Source: JANXQE01 sp035651635
GTDB lineage: Bacteria > Verrucomicrobiota > Verrucomicrobiia > Limisphaerales > UBA8199
DNA length: 43,912 bases
Assembly (NCBI GenBank): GCA_035651635.1
Contig: DASRFK010000092.1
Coordinates: 1 to 43,912 of the forward strand
Direction of reading: 5' to 3'
Positions 22,792 through 30,926 of this stretch are shown in pieces. The translations under genes and the position numbers were made by a program. The notes under the pieces are model-generated. The model was not told the DNA's origin, did not search any database, and worked only from the letters and a program-made list of their open reading frames with translations. Position 1 is the first letter of the stretch; every line of letters begins with the position of its first letter.

Positions 22792-24780
22792 ATGAGCGAA
22801 CCCGAATGTGATACGGATTGCCGCTTGAATGGTTCGCAGGCCCCCCCGGCGGATGATTCTGCGATAGCGGGGCTGCCGGCGATGAATACCTGGCTGGCCA
22901 ACGGTCTGGCCGTTTTGGATTCCGGCGGACGGCTCATCGACATAAATGATTCGCTGGCAACCTGGCTGGGTGCGTCCAGTGCTCTGCTGAAGGGCCAACT
23001 TATCGGGACCCTGCTCGGAGAGCGCCATCCCGGATGGGACGAGCCACTGGCGAAATTCCTCACCCTTAGCCAGGGCTTCGATCGCCTCGAACTGGTGGGC
23101 CAAGGAAAGAATGGACCCGAGCGGCTTAACCTCGAGGTCTGTGCCCAAGGCGACCGGCGGTTCCTTCATTTGGAATCGGTAGTTCCGCCCATACCGGAGT
23201 TCGAAGGTCTTTTCCCGGAGAGCTGCTGGGCCCGCTTCATTACCAATCGCGCCTTCCAGCGAATGCTGCGCTCCGAAACACAGCTCGATAATCTCATCAA
23301 CCACTGGCCGGGAATCATTTTTAGCCAGCGGCCCGATCTGAGTTTCATTTTCATCAGTCCGAAAATCGAGGAACTGACCGGCATACCGGCGTCTGAGTTT
23401 CGGCGCCAATCCGGTTTTTTCTGGCAGGTGGTCCACGAGGCTGATGCCGAAGCCGTGGCGGCGCACCTCCGTTCCGTGACGGCGTCTTCGGCCGGCTCGA
23501 CGAGGACTTTTAGACTGCGCCATATTCAAACTGGTAAAATCACTTACATTTGGGAGCAGCGGCGGGCCATTCGTACGAGTAATGGCCTGGTCCTGGGGTT
23601 CGAAGGCATCTGGCTGGACATCACGCGGCAAACCATCGCCGAACGGCGCCTGCTGAACATGTCCTGGCGCGAGAATCTGGGTCTGCTGACCATGGGTTTG
23701 GCCCACGATTTCTGCAATGTCATGACCGGTATCATCGGAGTGAGCGAAACGTTTGAGGCCAGTGTCGAAACCGACAGCCCGCTCCGCAGCGGTTTGGGCT
23801 TAATCCGTGAGACGGCCATGCAGGCGAGCCGGCTGGCTCACCGGATTCGCCAGCTGCATCAGAGCACTCCAGGCGAACTAACGTACCAGGATCTCAACGA
23901 ATCAGTCCAAGGCCTGCTCGACCTTCTTCAGAAGGTCTTGCCCCGGCGGGTGCGCGTCGTGGCGGAACTAGCCCCCGGCCAGTTGCCGTTATACATCGAC
24001 GCAGTCGAACTGCAGCAGGTGATCATCAACCTGGCCCTCAACGCCGCCGACGCTATGCCGCAGGGCGGACAATTGACGCTGCGTACCCGCCGATACGAGC
24101 ACCCACCCATTGCGCGAGTTGTGCACGGGACTGTTCCCCAGGCTCCGGCAATCAGCCTGGCAGTCCAGGATACCGGGACCGGGATCCCCGCCCGGTTTCT
24201 CGCATCCATGTTCGACCCCTTCTTTACCACGAAACCCCTGGGAAAAGGGTCGGGACTCGGCCTGTATAATGCCAGGCTTTTTGTGGAAAAGCACGGAGCG
24301 GGAATCTCCGTTGAAACCAGCGAAGGCGCCGGCTCAACTTTTTACGTCTGGTTTGCGGAGGCGAGTTTTAATGAGACCCAGGAACTGGCCAGTCGTGAGT
24401 TGCCGGGCAAGCGCACCTTGCTCGTGGCCGGGCCGGCTGACGAACGGCTCCAGGAAATGGTGCGGCTGCTGCGCGCCAACGGCTATTACGTTGTGCCCGC
24501 CACCGGTGAACAACCGGCCCTCGAAGCCTTGCATTCCCCGGACTTTCAGTTCAGCGGCCTGGTCGTGCTGGGCGCTACCACGCCGGGTGAAGAGATCGCC
24601 TTGTGCCACCGGGTTCGGGCGCACAAACTCCCACTCAAGACCGTGCTGGCTGTCGTGAGCGGCAACCAGGATGAGTTGCCGGAAAGCATCGTCCAATCCG
24701 TCGATGCCGTCGTCCCGTTTGATGTAAGTCCGCAGGAATTTCTTACCCGGCTGGAAAATGTACTCAGGCAGCCCCAATGA
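22792..24780 (+). CDS. PAS-domain hybrid sensor histidine kinase with degenerate receiver
   Basis: A 662-residue soluble sensor kinase. It has two PAS domains, about 30-120 (GLAVLDSGGRLIDIND) and about 160-285 (the second ends in a PAC-like EGIWLDITR). The phosphoacceptor helix has H305 in GLAHDFCNVMTG, and the HATPase domain (about 380-525) has VIINLALNAADAMP, DTGTGIP and GKGSGLGL. The last 120 residues have a receiver-like alternating pattern, but the acidic pair is replaced (LLVAGPADE) and the phosphorylated Asp is missing (LVVLGATTPG), so it cannot accept phosphate in the usual way. ATG 22792 was chosen because upstream sequence is repeat-rich. With no cognate regulator next door it is an orphan kinase; its place after the flagellar operons suggests, but does not show, a motility link. 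Confidence 0.92.
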   Translation: MSEPECDTDCRLNGSQAPPADDSAIAGLPAMNTWLANGLAVLDSGGRLIDINDSLATWLGASSALLKGQLIGTLLGERHPGWDEPLAKFLTLSQGFDRLELVGQGKNGPERLNLEVCAQGDRRFLHLESVVPPIPEFEGLFPESCWARFITNRAFQRMLRSETQLDNLINHWPGIIFSQRPDLSFIFISPKIEELTGIPASEFRRQSGFFWQVVHEADAEAVAAHLRSVTASSAGSTRTFRLRHIQTGKITYIWEQRRAIRTSNGLVLGFEGIWLDITRQTIAERRLLNMSWRENLGLLTMGLAHDFCNVMTGIIGVSETFEASVETDSPLRSGLGLIRETAMQASRLAHRIRQLHQSTPGELTYQDLNESVQGLLDLLQKVLPRRVRVVAELAPGQLPLYIDAVELQQVIINLALNAADAMPQGGQLTLRTRRYEHPPIARVVHGTVPQAPAISLAVQDTGTGIPARFLASMFDPFFTTKPLGKGSGLGLYNARLFVEKHGAGISVETSEGAGSTFYVWFAEASFNETQELASRELPGKRTLLVAGPADERLQEMVRLLRANGYYVVPATGEQPALEALHSPDFQFSGLVVLGATTPGEEIALCHRVRAHKLPLKTVLAVVSGNQDELPESIVQSVDAVVPFDVSPQEFLTRLENVLRQPQ

Positions 24781-24834
24781 GTGAAATCCGCTCAATCGCA
24801 ACGAGAGGCGATTCGCGATTCCGGATGAACTGAC

Positions 24835-25905
24835 ATGGCGCAGGGGGTGAAACTCTCGCTGGCGCTGATCGCCAGAAACGAAGCGCGCTGCCTCGCCCGA
24901 TGTCTGGCGAGCATCCGGAACACGGTTGACGAGATGGTCGTGGTCGATACGGGGTCGACGGACCAAACGGTGGCCATTGCGCGTCAGTTCTCCGCCAACA
25001 CTTTTGAATTTCCCTGGAACGGTGACTTCTCCGCCGCGCGCAACTTTGCCTTGGAACAGACCAGGGGCGGTTGGATCCTGGTGTTGGACGCCGATGAGCA
25101 CGCCAGCCCCGCCCTGGGAACCGAGATCCGGGAATTCATCTCAGGCAAAGACGCAGTGGGAAGACTGAAAATCGTCAGCGATTTCCGCCGGAATAACCAG
25201 GTTCTGCGCTCACAGAGTTTCGTTTCACGGCTATTTCCTCGCGGCGCGCGTTTCGAGGGCCGGATCCACGAGCAACTGATTTCTCCCCTCCCCCGGCTGA
25301 ATCTGAAAGGAGATTTGTGGCACGACGGTTACCTGGAGCCGGGCAAATCCGAACGCAATGTAAAACTGTTGCGAGAGGAACTGGAAAACAAACCGGGCGA
25401 TCCGTATTTGCTGTTCCAACTGGCGCTGGAGTACTCCGGCCTCCAAAAACCTGTCGAGGCGTGTCGCTGCCTTAAACAAGCCTTTGACGCGTTGCGATTG
25501 GATGAGCCATTCGCGCCCAATGTCGTCGTGGATTATCTCTACGTTCTGACTGAGTTAAAGGAGTTTCAGACCGCCCTGGGGGTGATCCAAAGGGCCGCGG
25601 CGGTCGTCGATGATTTCCCGGATTTCCATCTCGCCTGCGGGTTGTTCTATATGAATTTAGTGCGCAGTAATTCCGCCAAGTACATTTCCTATCTGCCGAA
25701 TATTGAAAAGTCATTCAAACGCGCGCTCAGTCTTGGTGAATCAGAAAAGCACAAGACCGTCGCCGGGGCGGGCACATTTTTGGCCCAATACAATTTAGGC
25801 ACGCTCTATCACGTTTTTGGCGACGCCTCTGCGGCGCGCCGCTGCTTTGAACAAGCTGCCGCCCTCGGCTATCAGCCGGCCAGGGAGATGCTCCAGCGGC
25901 TCTGA
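24835..25905 (+). CDS. Glycosyltransferase family 2 with C-terminal TPR repeats
   Basis: A 356-residue cytoplasmic glycosyltransferase. The GT-A fold opens with LSLALIARNEARCL, then DTGSTDQT (38-45) for nucleotide-sugar binding and the DxD-like LDADE at 84-88 for metal binding. The family resembles the WaaE/SunS-type enzymes that often carry TPR repeats, and here TPR-like helices follow from about residue 190 (DPYLLFQLALEYSG and later YNLGTLYHVFGDASAARRCF). TPR-bearing GT2 enzymes act on LPS core sugars or on proteins. Lying just after a flagellar locus, it may modify flagellin, but no other glycosylation gene is near, so this is an inference. The ATG at 24835 has no strong ribosome site. Confidence 0.9.
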   Translation: MAQGVKLSLALIARNEARCLARCLASIRNTVDEMVVVDTGSTDQTVAIARQFSANTFEFPWNGDFSAARNFALEQTRGGWILVLDADEHASPALGTEIREFISGKDAVGRLKIVSDFRRNNQVLRSQSFVSRLFPRGARFEGRIHEQLISPLPRLNLKGDLWHDGYLEPGKSERNVKLLREELENKPGDPYLLFQLALEYSGLQKPVEACRCLKQAFDALRLDEPFAPNVVVDYLYVLTELKEFQTALGVIQRAAAVVDDFPDFHLACGLFYMNLVRSNSAKYISYLPNIEKSFKRALSLGESEKHKTVAGAGTFLAQYNLGTLYHVFGDASAARRCFEQAAALGYQPAREMLQRL

Positions 25906-25940
25906 CCTCCGCGTCAGCAACAGGAAAATAGGACCAAGCC

Positions 25941-26138
25941 TCACGGTGCTCTGAACCGGTAGAAGCATTGCGCGTAACTTGTCGACCGGGGATTGCTGAA
26001 AACGGATGACCCGGTTGTGAGAGTGTTCGTGGCCACCGGCGCCCAGCTCGGACTCGACAGGCTTGTGGTCGCTTCCACAACGATCGCGGTGTTCCCAGCG
26101 GTTTGAGTATACTTCGTGGTCCCGTGGACGTCTACCAA
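25941..26138 (-). pseudogene. Remnant of a verrucomicrobial surface protein (C-terminal end)
   Basis: The last 50 residues of this frame (AIVVEATTSLSSPSWAPVA, TNTLTTGSSVFSNPRSTSYA, FYRFRAP) match the conserved C-terminal tail of large secreted Verrucomicrobiota proteins, often leucine-rich-repeat surface proteins, which end FYRLRSP or similar. No upstream coding sequence remains, and the region beyond is occupied by another remnant on the opposite strand. This is a decayed gene end, not a small gene. Confidence 0.65.
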
Positions 26139-26247
26139 TGTTGGCGAGTTCTCGTCGCACCGGGCAGGGACTAATGGATTGTGGAGCGCAGAGATGATGC
26201 AAAAACGCCGCCAACCTGCCCAACGTAAAGCGCGGGGCGGCGGTTAG

Positions 26248-26544
26248 GTGCAGGCGCCTTGTTCGGAGAAGCCACGCTATTTCTTCGGAAGGGATTTCTT
26301 CGCCTCGCCCGTTATGGTCGGCAACCGGATTTACGCGGTCAACGTGCGGGCCAAAACGTTCGTTTTCGAAGCCACACCAAAGCATTTCGAAATCCTTGCG
26401 CAGAATCAGCTCGGCGACGAAGCGTACGCTTCGCCGGTGATTTGCGGCAGCCGCATTTACTTGCGCGTGGCGACGCGTGGCGATAAGCGAGAAGAATCTC
26501 TCTACTGCATCGGCAACGGTTCAGTCGACAAAGCGGCGCCCTGA
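26248..26544 (+). pseudogene. Remnant of a PQQ-like beta-propeller protein (C-terminal end)
   Basis: From about residue 14 the frame reads like the last two blades of an outer-membrane or periplasmic PQQ-like beta-propeller protein (DFFASPVMVGNRIYAVN, FVFEATPKHFEILAQNQLGD, YASPVICGSRIYLR, then LYCIG). The expected N-terminal 300 or more residues and a signal peptide are absent, and the sequence just upstream is non-coding. It is a truncated gene fragment, probably left by recombination together with the neighbouring remnant. Confidence 0.7.
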
Positions 26545-26646
26545 GGGCATCCGGGCGGCGGTTTCGACTCCCACGGGTATTGACTTTTGCGGTCGTTCCG
26601 ATCATTGTCAGAACTACAGCAAACACCACGAAACCAAAACTTTACC

Positions 26647-27309
26647 ATGGCTGTCATTACCAGAGCGGAATGGACGAAAATCCGAGACCGAAACGGAGTC
26701 AAAGCGGGACATTCAAGTGTGAGCATCGGCAAGACGCTGGATGCCTATCACGCGGCCAAGACCTGCGACCAGCGAATCACCAAGGCCAAGGACCTGCTCA
26801 ACGCTTACGCCAAATACTCCAGCGATCTTGACGTGAAGATTGCGGGCGAGCAGCAGCTCGCGCGCGAAATCGGCGGCTTGTACATCAAGCAAGCCAAGGA
26901 TGCGCTTGAAAAATACGAGGACCTGAAGAAGTTCGCCAAGAAGGCCCAGGATCTCAGCATGGACCTTCTGCTCAAGAGCAAGCGGCTGATGGCCATCTTC
27001 ACTCCCTATGCCAAGAAAACCATGGTCGATGAGAGCCTTGATTTCATCCGGGCGGTCGATAAACGGGTCAAGAAGCAGGAAATCTATGAGGATTACGTTA
27101 AGGAGCACGCTCCGCGCTGGGTAAATTTGCCCGGGGCGATCCGCGATAAGCTCGATGAGCTCGCGAAGGATGAGCAATACGACAAAATGGATTTTATCCC
27201 CGCCCGAAAATCGATCGCCGCGATGATGGAAGCCGACGTGCTCCCGCGCTTCATCCAGACCAAAGAATTCAAAGAGGCGTTGAACGAAATGGCTGGGCTC
27301 GACGAATAG
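26647..27309 (+). CDS. Protein with RGS-like (regulator of G-protein signalling) domain
   Basis: A 220-residue cytoplasmic helical protein starting at ATG 26647 (an ATG 20 codons upstream is in repeat-like sequence). Residues 1-100 are Lys/Glu-rich and probably coiled. Residues about 104-214 can be aligned end to end with the RGS domain of eukaryotic RGS4: VDESLDFIRAV with SEENIDFWISC, IYEDYVKEHAPRWVNL with IYNEFISVQATKEVNL, and DFIPARKSIAAMMEADVLPRF with [20 protein letters not shown]. Residues equivalent to RGS4 N128, D163 and R167 appear kept, while N88 is Ser. RGS domains accelerate GTP hydrolysis by Galpha proteins, which bacteria lack, so the partner here is unknown. No neighbour suggests one: upstream are gene remnants, downstream a minus-strand signalling operon. 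The alignment is from memory. Confidence 0.65.
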   Translation: MAVITRAEWTKIRDRNGVKAGHSSVSIGKTLDAYHAAKTCDQRITKAKDLLNAYAKYSSDLDVKIAGEQQLAREIGGLYIKQAKDALEKYEDLKKFAKKAQDLSMDLLLKSKRLMAIFTPYAKKTMVDESLDFIRAVDKRVKKQEIYEDYVKEHAPRWVNLPGAIRDKLDELAKDEQYDKMDFIPARKSIAAMMEADVLPRFIQTKEFKEALNEMAGLDE

Positions 27310-27400
27310 CGCCCTCCGGGGGGGGGACGTCTCGTCAGACCAAGTGACGGAGGAGAGCTATAGTCTTTGAGAATGCTCTAGCCATCTGGATGCTTGGCAT

Positions 27401-27589
27401 TTAAGCCAGAGATTCCTCTCCTTTGCTTGGATCTTCAAAGGCCCCCATTGGGCTTTGTTGGCGATTAGCAGACCCCTCAGAGGCCGGTTCCCGATCGCCA
27501 CAGGCTGCGCACACATTCGGGTTTTCCGAAGAGCTATGGGGCTTCTCCGGTATTGACTGACCGCAACAAAGGCAGACACGAGGCAGCAT
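27401..27589 (-). CDS. Small zinc-ribbon protein
   Basis: A 62-residue protein with two CxxC pairs (CLCCGQSIPEK near residue 6 and VCAACGDRE near 27), the arrangement of a zinc ribbon, then a polar tail. Similar short two-knuckle proteins of unknown role occur in Verrucomicrobiota. It lies 12 bases downstream of the REC-PAS gene on the same strand and ends its operon. The overlapping frame at 27358-27627 has no such motif. Zinc binding is inferred from the cysteines. Confidence 0.6.
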   Translation of the reverse strand: MLPRVCLCCGQSIPEKPHSSSENPNVCAACGDREPASEGSANRQQSPMGAFEDPSKGEESLA

Positions 27590-27601
27590 TGTATTGATAA
27601 G

Positions 27602-28456
27602 TCACCGCTTCCCAGAACTTTGAGCACTTGCCTTGCCCATCAGGACGAGGGCCGCAGTAAGTTCCTGGATGAGAGCCAGACGCTCGTTCTCCTCCAACAT
27701 TCTACGCGTTATATCGTGTGCCACGATGGAAGCCCCGATGACGCGCCCAGTGCCGTCCTTAATCGGTGAAACAGCCAGCAGAACATGCACCGGGCGGGCG
27801 TCTTTTCGGAGCAACGCAGTCTCGCAGGATTCTACCGGTCCGCCCTCGGCGATTCGTTGCAAGATCTCTGATAAGTCCTCCGGTCGGTATTCCGGCACGA
27901 GCGTGTCACCCGAGTGGCCGATTATTTCAGCGGCAGTGTAACCGAACAGACGCTCCGCGCCGGTATTCCAACTCACCACCGCGCCGTCCAACGTCGTGCC
28001 GACAATAGCATGGTCACACCATTCGACCATTGAAGCGATGTAGGCGGCCGTGGCTTCGACCTGCTTGCGAACCCGGCGCTCCTGAGCTGCGCGTAATTCC
28101 TGACGGACCGCCGGCACCAGGCGACCTAATTGATTCTTCATGACATAGTTGTGCGCCCCGGACTTTAACATTTCCACCGCGAGCGCCTCGCCGATGACGC
28201 CGGACACCGTGATGAAGGGGATATCCAGGTCCTTCCGTTGATAGCATGCCAAAGCGGCGTGGCCACCAAACCCGGGTATGGAATAGTCGCAGATAATCAA
28301 GTCCCACTTATGAGCTTCCAAAGCAGCTTCCATCGCGACGGCGGTGGCGACGCATTCAGACGCCACCTCGAATCCGCCTCCTGATAGTTCGCGCACGATC
28401 AAGAAGGCATCTTCGGGTGAATCCTCAACCACGAGAACTCGAAGCAAATCTGTCAT
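27602..28456 (-). CDS. Response regulator with PAS domain and no output domain (REC-PAS)
   Basis: A 284-residue cytoplasmic signalling protein. The receiver (1-120) is complete: E11-D12, D57 in LIICDYSIPG, and the Lys of YVMKN near 107. A linker helix leads to a PAS domain at about 137-255 (DHAIVGTTLDGAVVSWN, AERLFGYTAAEIIG, PAC-like VIGASIVAHDITRR). A short helix ends the protein, and there is no kinase, cyclase or DNA-binding domain. It must act by protein contacts, perhaps with the 203-residue partner whose stop overlaps its ATG, or with a separate kinase. REC-PAS front halves normally belong to larger hybrid kinases, so truncation is possible, but the intact operon with overlaps argues for a real short form. 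Confidence 0.88.
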   Translation of the reverse strand: MTDLLRVLVVEDSPEDAFLIVRELSGGGFEVASECVATAVAMEAALEAHKWDLIICDYSIPGFGGHAALACYQRKDLDIPFITVSGVIGEALAVEMLKSGAHNYVMKNQLGRLVPAVRQELRAAQERRVRKQVEATAAYIASMVEWCDHAIVGTTLDGAVVSWNTGAERLFGYTAAEIIGHSGDTLVPEYRPEDLSEILQRIAEGGPVESCETALLRKDARPVHVLLAVSPIKDGTGRVIGASIVAHDITRRMLEENERLALIQELTAALVLMGKASAQSSGKR

Positions 28457-29064
28457 AAGGCGAGCCGGTCCAACTCTGGAAAATTAAGCTCCATAGTTTG
28501 GTAGAATAGCTCTGGCTGAAATCGGTCCCATAAAGGCATGAGCAAATCCAGCGCATTAAGAATTTCTTGAACCTGCTCACCCGAAGGCACGAGAAATCGG
28601 CATCCGTATCTCATGAAAAGATCAAGCACCTGGAGCGAACAGTCCCGCATTTGAGGCGGCTCACGGCAAGTGTCGATCCAGAAACCCTGTCGCCTCTCCA
28701 TGGCCACGGCAAGGATGTGTTGGAGTTTTACGGTTGCCTCTTTTGTTGCTCCCTGGAGAGCGCGCTCGGCTTCCTCGACCGCATGCTGCAAGGAATGAGC
28801 TTGTCGCTTGGTAATTTCCCGCACCCCGTTTTCGGCTGATGACTCTTCTCTTTGCGGTCGCTCTTCGAAATAACAAATCAGATGCGCGGCTCTCCCCGTC
28901 GTCAAAGGGTGTAACGGTTGGTAGCCCAAACGCCTGAGATTACTGAGCTGAGCCTCCGTGGCTGGCCCGTCGGCCCAGTCGATGATTCGGAGGGATGGTT
29001 GAAATTCAACCGGCGTCAACGATTCCTCGGTGACTGCGTTTCGGCCCCCTGCGCCTCGCCTCAT
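28453..29064 (-). CDS. Hypothetical protein upstream of REC-PAS regulator
   Basis: A 203-residue protein I do not recognise. Residues about 25-75 read as a mixed alpha/beta region (ATEAQLSNLRRLGYQPLHPL), about 80-125 as a long charged helix (likely coiled coil), and the rest as helices with hydrophobic faces (VLDLFMRYGCRFL, ELFYQTMELNFPELDRL). No signal or membrane segment is seen. Its stop overlaps the ATG of the REC-PAS gene by four bases, so the two are coupled and this may be the regulator's partner. The longest start, ATG 29064, is used; the first ten residues are less certain. Direction and overlap are the only functional clues. Confidence 0.6.
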   Translation of the reverse strand: MRRGAGGRNAVTEESLTPVEFQPSLRIIDWADGPATEAQLSNLRRLGYQPLHPLTTGRAAHLICYFEERPQREESSAENGVREITKRQAHSLQHAVEEAERALQGATKEATVKLQHILAVAMERRQGFWIDTCREPPQMRDCSLQVLDLFMRYGCRFLVPSGEQVQEILNALDLLMPLWDRFQPELFYQTMELNFPELDRLAL

Positions 29065-29484
29065 AGTGCTAATAAGAGTCGCTATGAAGCTGCCTGGAAG
29101 GGAGACGGGGAATCACCCCTGGGGATTTCCCCAATCTCACTGGATCTCTAGCTGTTCATCGGGGGTAAAAGGAGTACGAATGTTCCAGGCCCGGCGAACC
29201 TGTGCAGCTCTCTTTGGGCATAGACATCGAAACGATCACGGAAAAGGCTGGCAGAAATGCCTTCAACTGCGCCCGAGGTCGCCGGCGGCGCGCCAACTCT
29301 GACCGCCCACCTGTTTTCCCCATTCGTCCTGACCGCCCGCGAACTCCGTGATCCGGGATGCGGGAAAGGACGCGCCAGGCACACTCCCGCTGCGGCTGAC
29401 CCGTAACTCGAGCCCACGCTGTCCAACTCGCGCTTGCCCTCCGGTAGCTCGGTCATTAGGCTCACCGAAACTTTTCTGAGAATC
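29065..29484. other. Gene-free stretch before xylA
   Basis: 420 bases between the divergent hypothetical gene and xylose isomerase. It should hold the promoters of both. A minus-strand frame (29148-29570) reads across it and into xylA, but its codon use and lack of motifs do not support a gene. I see no clear repeat, and no operator I can name, although xylA is often regulated by xylose-responsive repressors. Confidence 0.4.
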
Positions 29485-30810
29485 ATGAAAAAGCAATCCA
29501 AAGAATTCTTCACTGGTATTCCGACAATCCAATACGAAGGCCCAAGCTCAAAGAATCCACTGGCGTTCAAGCACTACAATCCGGACGAGTTGGTCGACGG
29601 CAAATCGATGAAGGAGCAATTGCGCTTCTCCGTTACGTATTGGCATACGATTCGCGGACAGCTGTCGGACATGTTCGGCGTCGGTACCGCCGTCCGGCCG
29701 TGGGAAGACGGAACCAATTCGATGAAGATGGCTGAAACGCGCGTGCGGGTGGCGTTCGAGTTTTTGGAGAAGCTCGGCGCGCCTTTTTACGCCTTTCACG
29801 ACCGCGATGTGGCGCCGGAAGGGAAGAATCTAAAGGAAACCAACCAAAACCTCGATACCATCGCGAAGCTCCTGAAAGAGGAACAGGAACGCACGGGAGT
29901 CAAATTGCTCTGGGGCACGGCATGTTTGTTTGTTCATCCGCGGTTTGCTCATGGCGCGGCGACCAGTTGTAATGCGGACGTGTTTGCCTATGCAGCCGCG
30001 CAGGTCAAAAAAGCCATCGAGGTGACGCACGAACTCGACGGAGAAGGATATGTTTTCTGGGGCGGCCGTGAAGGGTACAGCTCATTGTGGAACACCGATC
30101 TGAAGCGCGAATTGGATCACCTCGGCAAGTTCCTGCACATGGCCGTCGACCACAAAAAATCCCTCGGGTTTAAGGGCCAGTTCTATATCGAGCCCAAACC
30201 CAAAGAACCGACCAAGCACCAATATGATTCAGACGCGGCCGCCTGTTTGAACTTCCTGCGAGAATACGACCTGATGGGAGATTTAAAGCTCAATCTCGAA
30301 ACGAATCATGCCACCCTGGCCGGTCACACGATGCAGCATGAGCTGGAAGTTGCGATAGCGGCCAACGCGCTTGGGTCCATCGATGCCAACACCGGCGACC
30401 TGTTGCTGGGATGGGACACCGATCAATTTCCCACGAACATTTATCTGACGACCGAAATCATGCTCTCCATTCTGAAGATGGGCGGGTTCACGACTGGCGG
30501 AACGAATTTTGACGCCAAGGTGCGGCGCGAGAGTTTCGAGCCGGTGGATTTGTTCCACGCCCACATCGGCGGGATGGATGCCTTTGCCCGGGGTCTGAAG
30601 ATAGCTTCAGCAATTCGCAAGGACGGCCGGATGGCTGACTTTGTGAAGCAGCGGTACAGCTCCTGGGATAGCGGCATCGGCGCCAAGATCGAATCCGGCA
30701 AGACCAGTTTCAAGGAGCTGGAAAAATACATGCTCGAAAAGGGCGATGTGACGCCGAATACCAGCGGCCGCCAGGAGATGCTCGAGAATTTGCTGAACGA
30801 GTTTATTTGA
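29485..30810 (+). CDS. xylA: Xylose isomerase
   Basis: A 441-residue class II xylose isomerase (the long form, usually 435-445 residues), which converts D-xylose to D-xylulose in the cytoplasm with two Mg2+ or Mn2+ ions. The start at ATG 29485 gives the usual N-terminus (KKQSKEFFTGIPTIQYEGPS). Active-site features include FHDRDVAPEG (catalytic His and Asp), the metal-binding FYIEPKPKEPTKHQYD, LETNHATLAGH, and GWDTDQFPTN near the end. No xylulokinase or transporter gene adjoins it, so it may be regulated alone. A hairpin terminator shared with the convergent oxidoreductase gene follows it. Confidence 0.97.
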   Translation: MKKQSKEFFTGIPTIQYEGPSSKNPLAFKHYNPDELVDGKSMKEQLRFSVTYWHTIRGQLSDMFGVGTAVRPWEDGTNSMKMAETRVRVAFEFLEKLGAPFYAFHDRDVAPEGKNLKETNQNLDTIAKLLKEEQERTGVKLLWGTACLFVHPRFAHGAATSCNADVFAYAAAQVKKAIEVTHELDGEGYVFWGGREGYSSLWNTDLKRELDHLGKFLHMAVDHKKSLGFKGQFYIEPKPKEPTKHQYDSDAAACLNFLREYDLMGDLKLNLETNHATLAGHTMQHELEVAIAANALGSIDANTGDLLLGWDTDQFPTNIYLTTEIMLSILKMGGFTTGGTNFDAKVRRESFEPVDLFHAHIGGMDAFARGLKIASAIRKDGRMADFVKQRYSSWDSGIGAKIESGKTSFKELEKYMLEKGDVTPNTSGRQEMLENLLNEFI

Positions 30811-30836
30811 GATCCCCGCTGATCTCGCCCGCGGTT

Positions 30837-30870
30837 CAACTACAGATGGACGCGGATAAACAGGGATAAC
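30837..30870. repeat. Copy of a dispersed GGAT-rich intergenic repeat
   Basis: The segment around ACAGATGGACGCGGATAAA, continuing CAGGGATAA, resembles those at 33341-33371 and (inverted) 33463-33495. It is a degenerate family built on GGAT steps, placed in the intergenic gap after xylA. Confidence 0.55.
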
Positions 30871-30879
30871 CGTGAAAGT

Positions 30880-30899
30880 CCGGCGTGGGATCACGCCGG
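30880..30899. terminator. Terminator between convergent genes
   Basis: CCGGCGTG, loop GGAT, CACGCCGG form a perfect 8-bp stem. On the plus strand it is followed by CCTTTGCATTT and on the minus strand by ACTTTCACGG. It lies between the converging xylA and oxidoreductase genes and probably ends both. Confidence 0.75.
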
Positions 30900-30926
30900 C
30901 CTTTGCATTTCCACAAATAAATCCGC

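Noticed and set aside
22528..23706. Minus-strand frame of 392 codons
   Set aside because: Antisense to the PAS histidine kinase and REP repeats; no domain seen.
27358..27627. 89-codon minus-strand frame
   Set aside because: It overlaps the zinc-ribbon frame and has no motif of its own.
29148..29570. Minus-strand frame before xylA
   Set aside because: It extends into the xylA coding region antisense, and no homologous motif was recognised.
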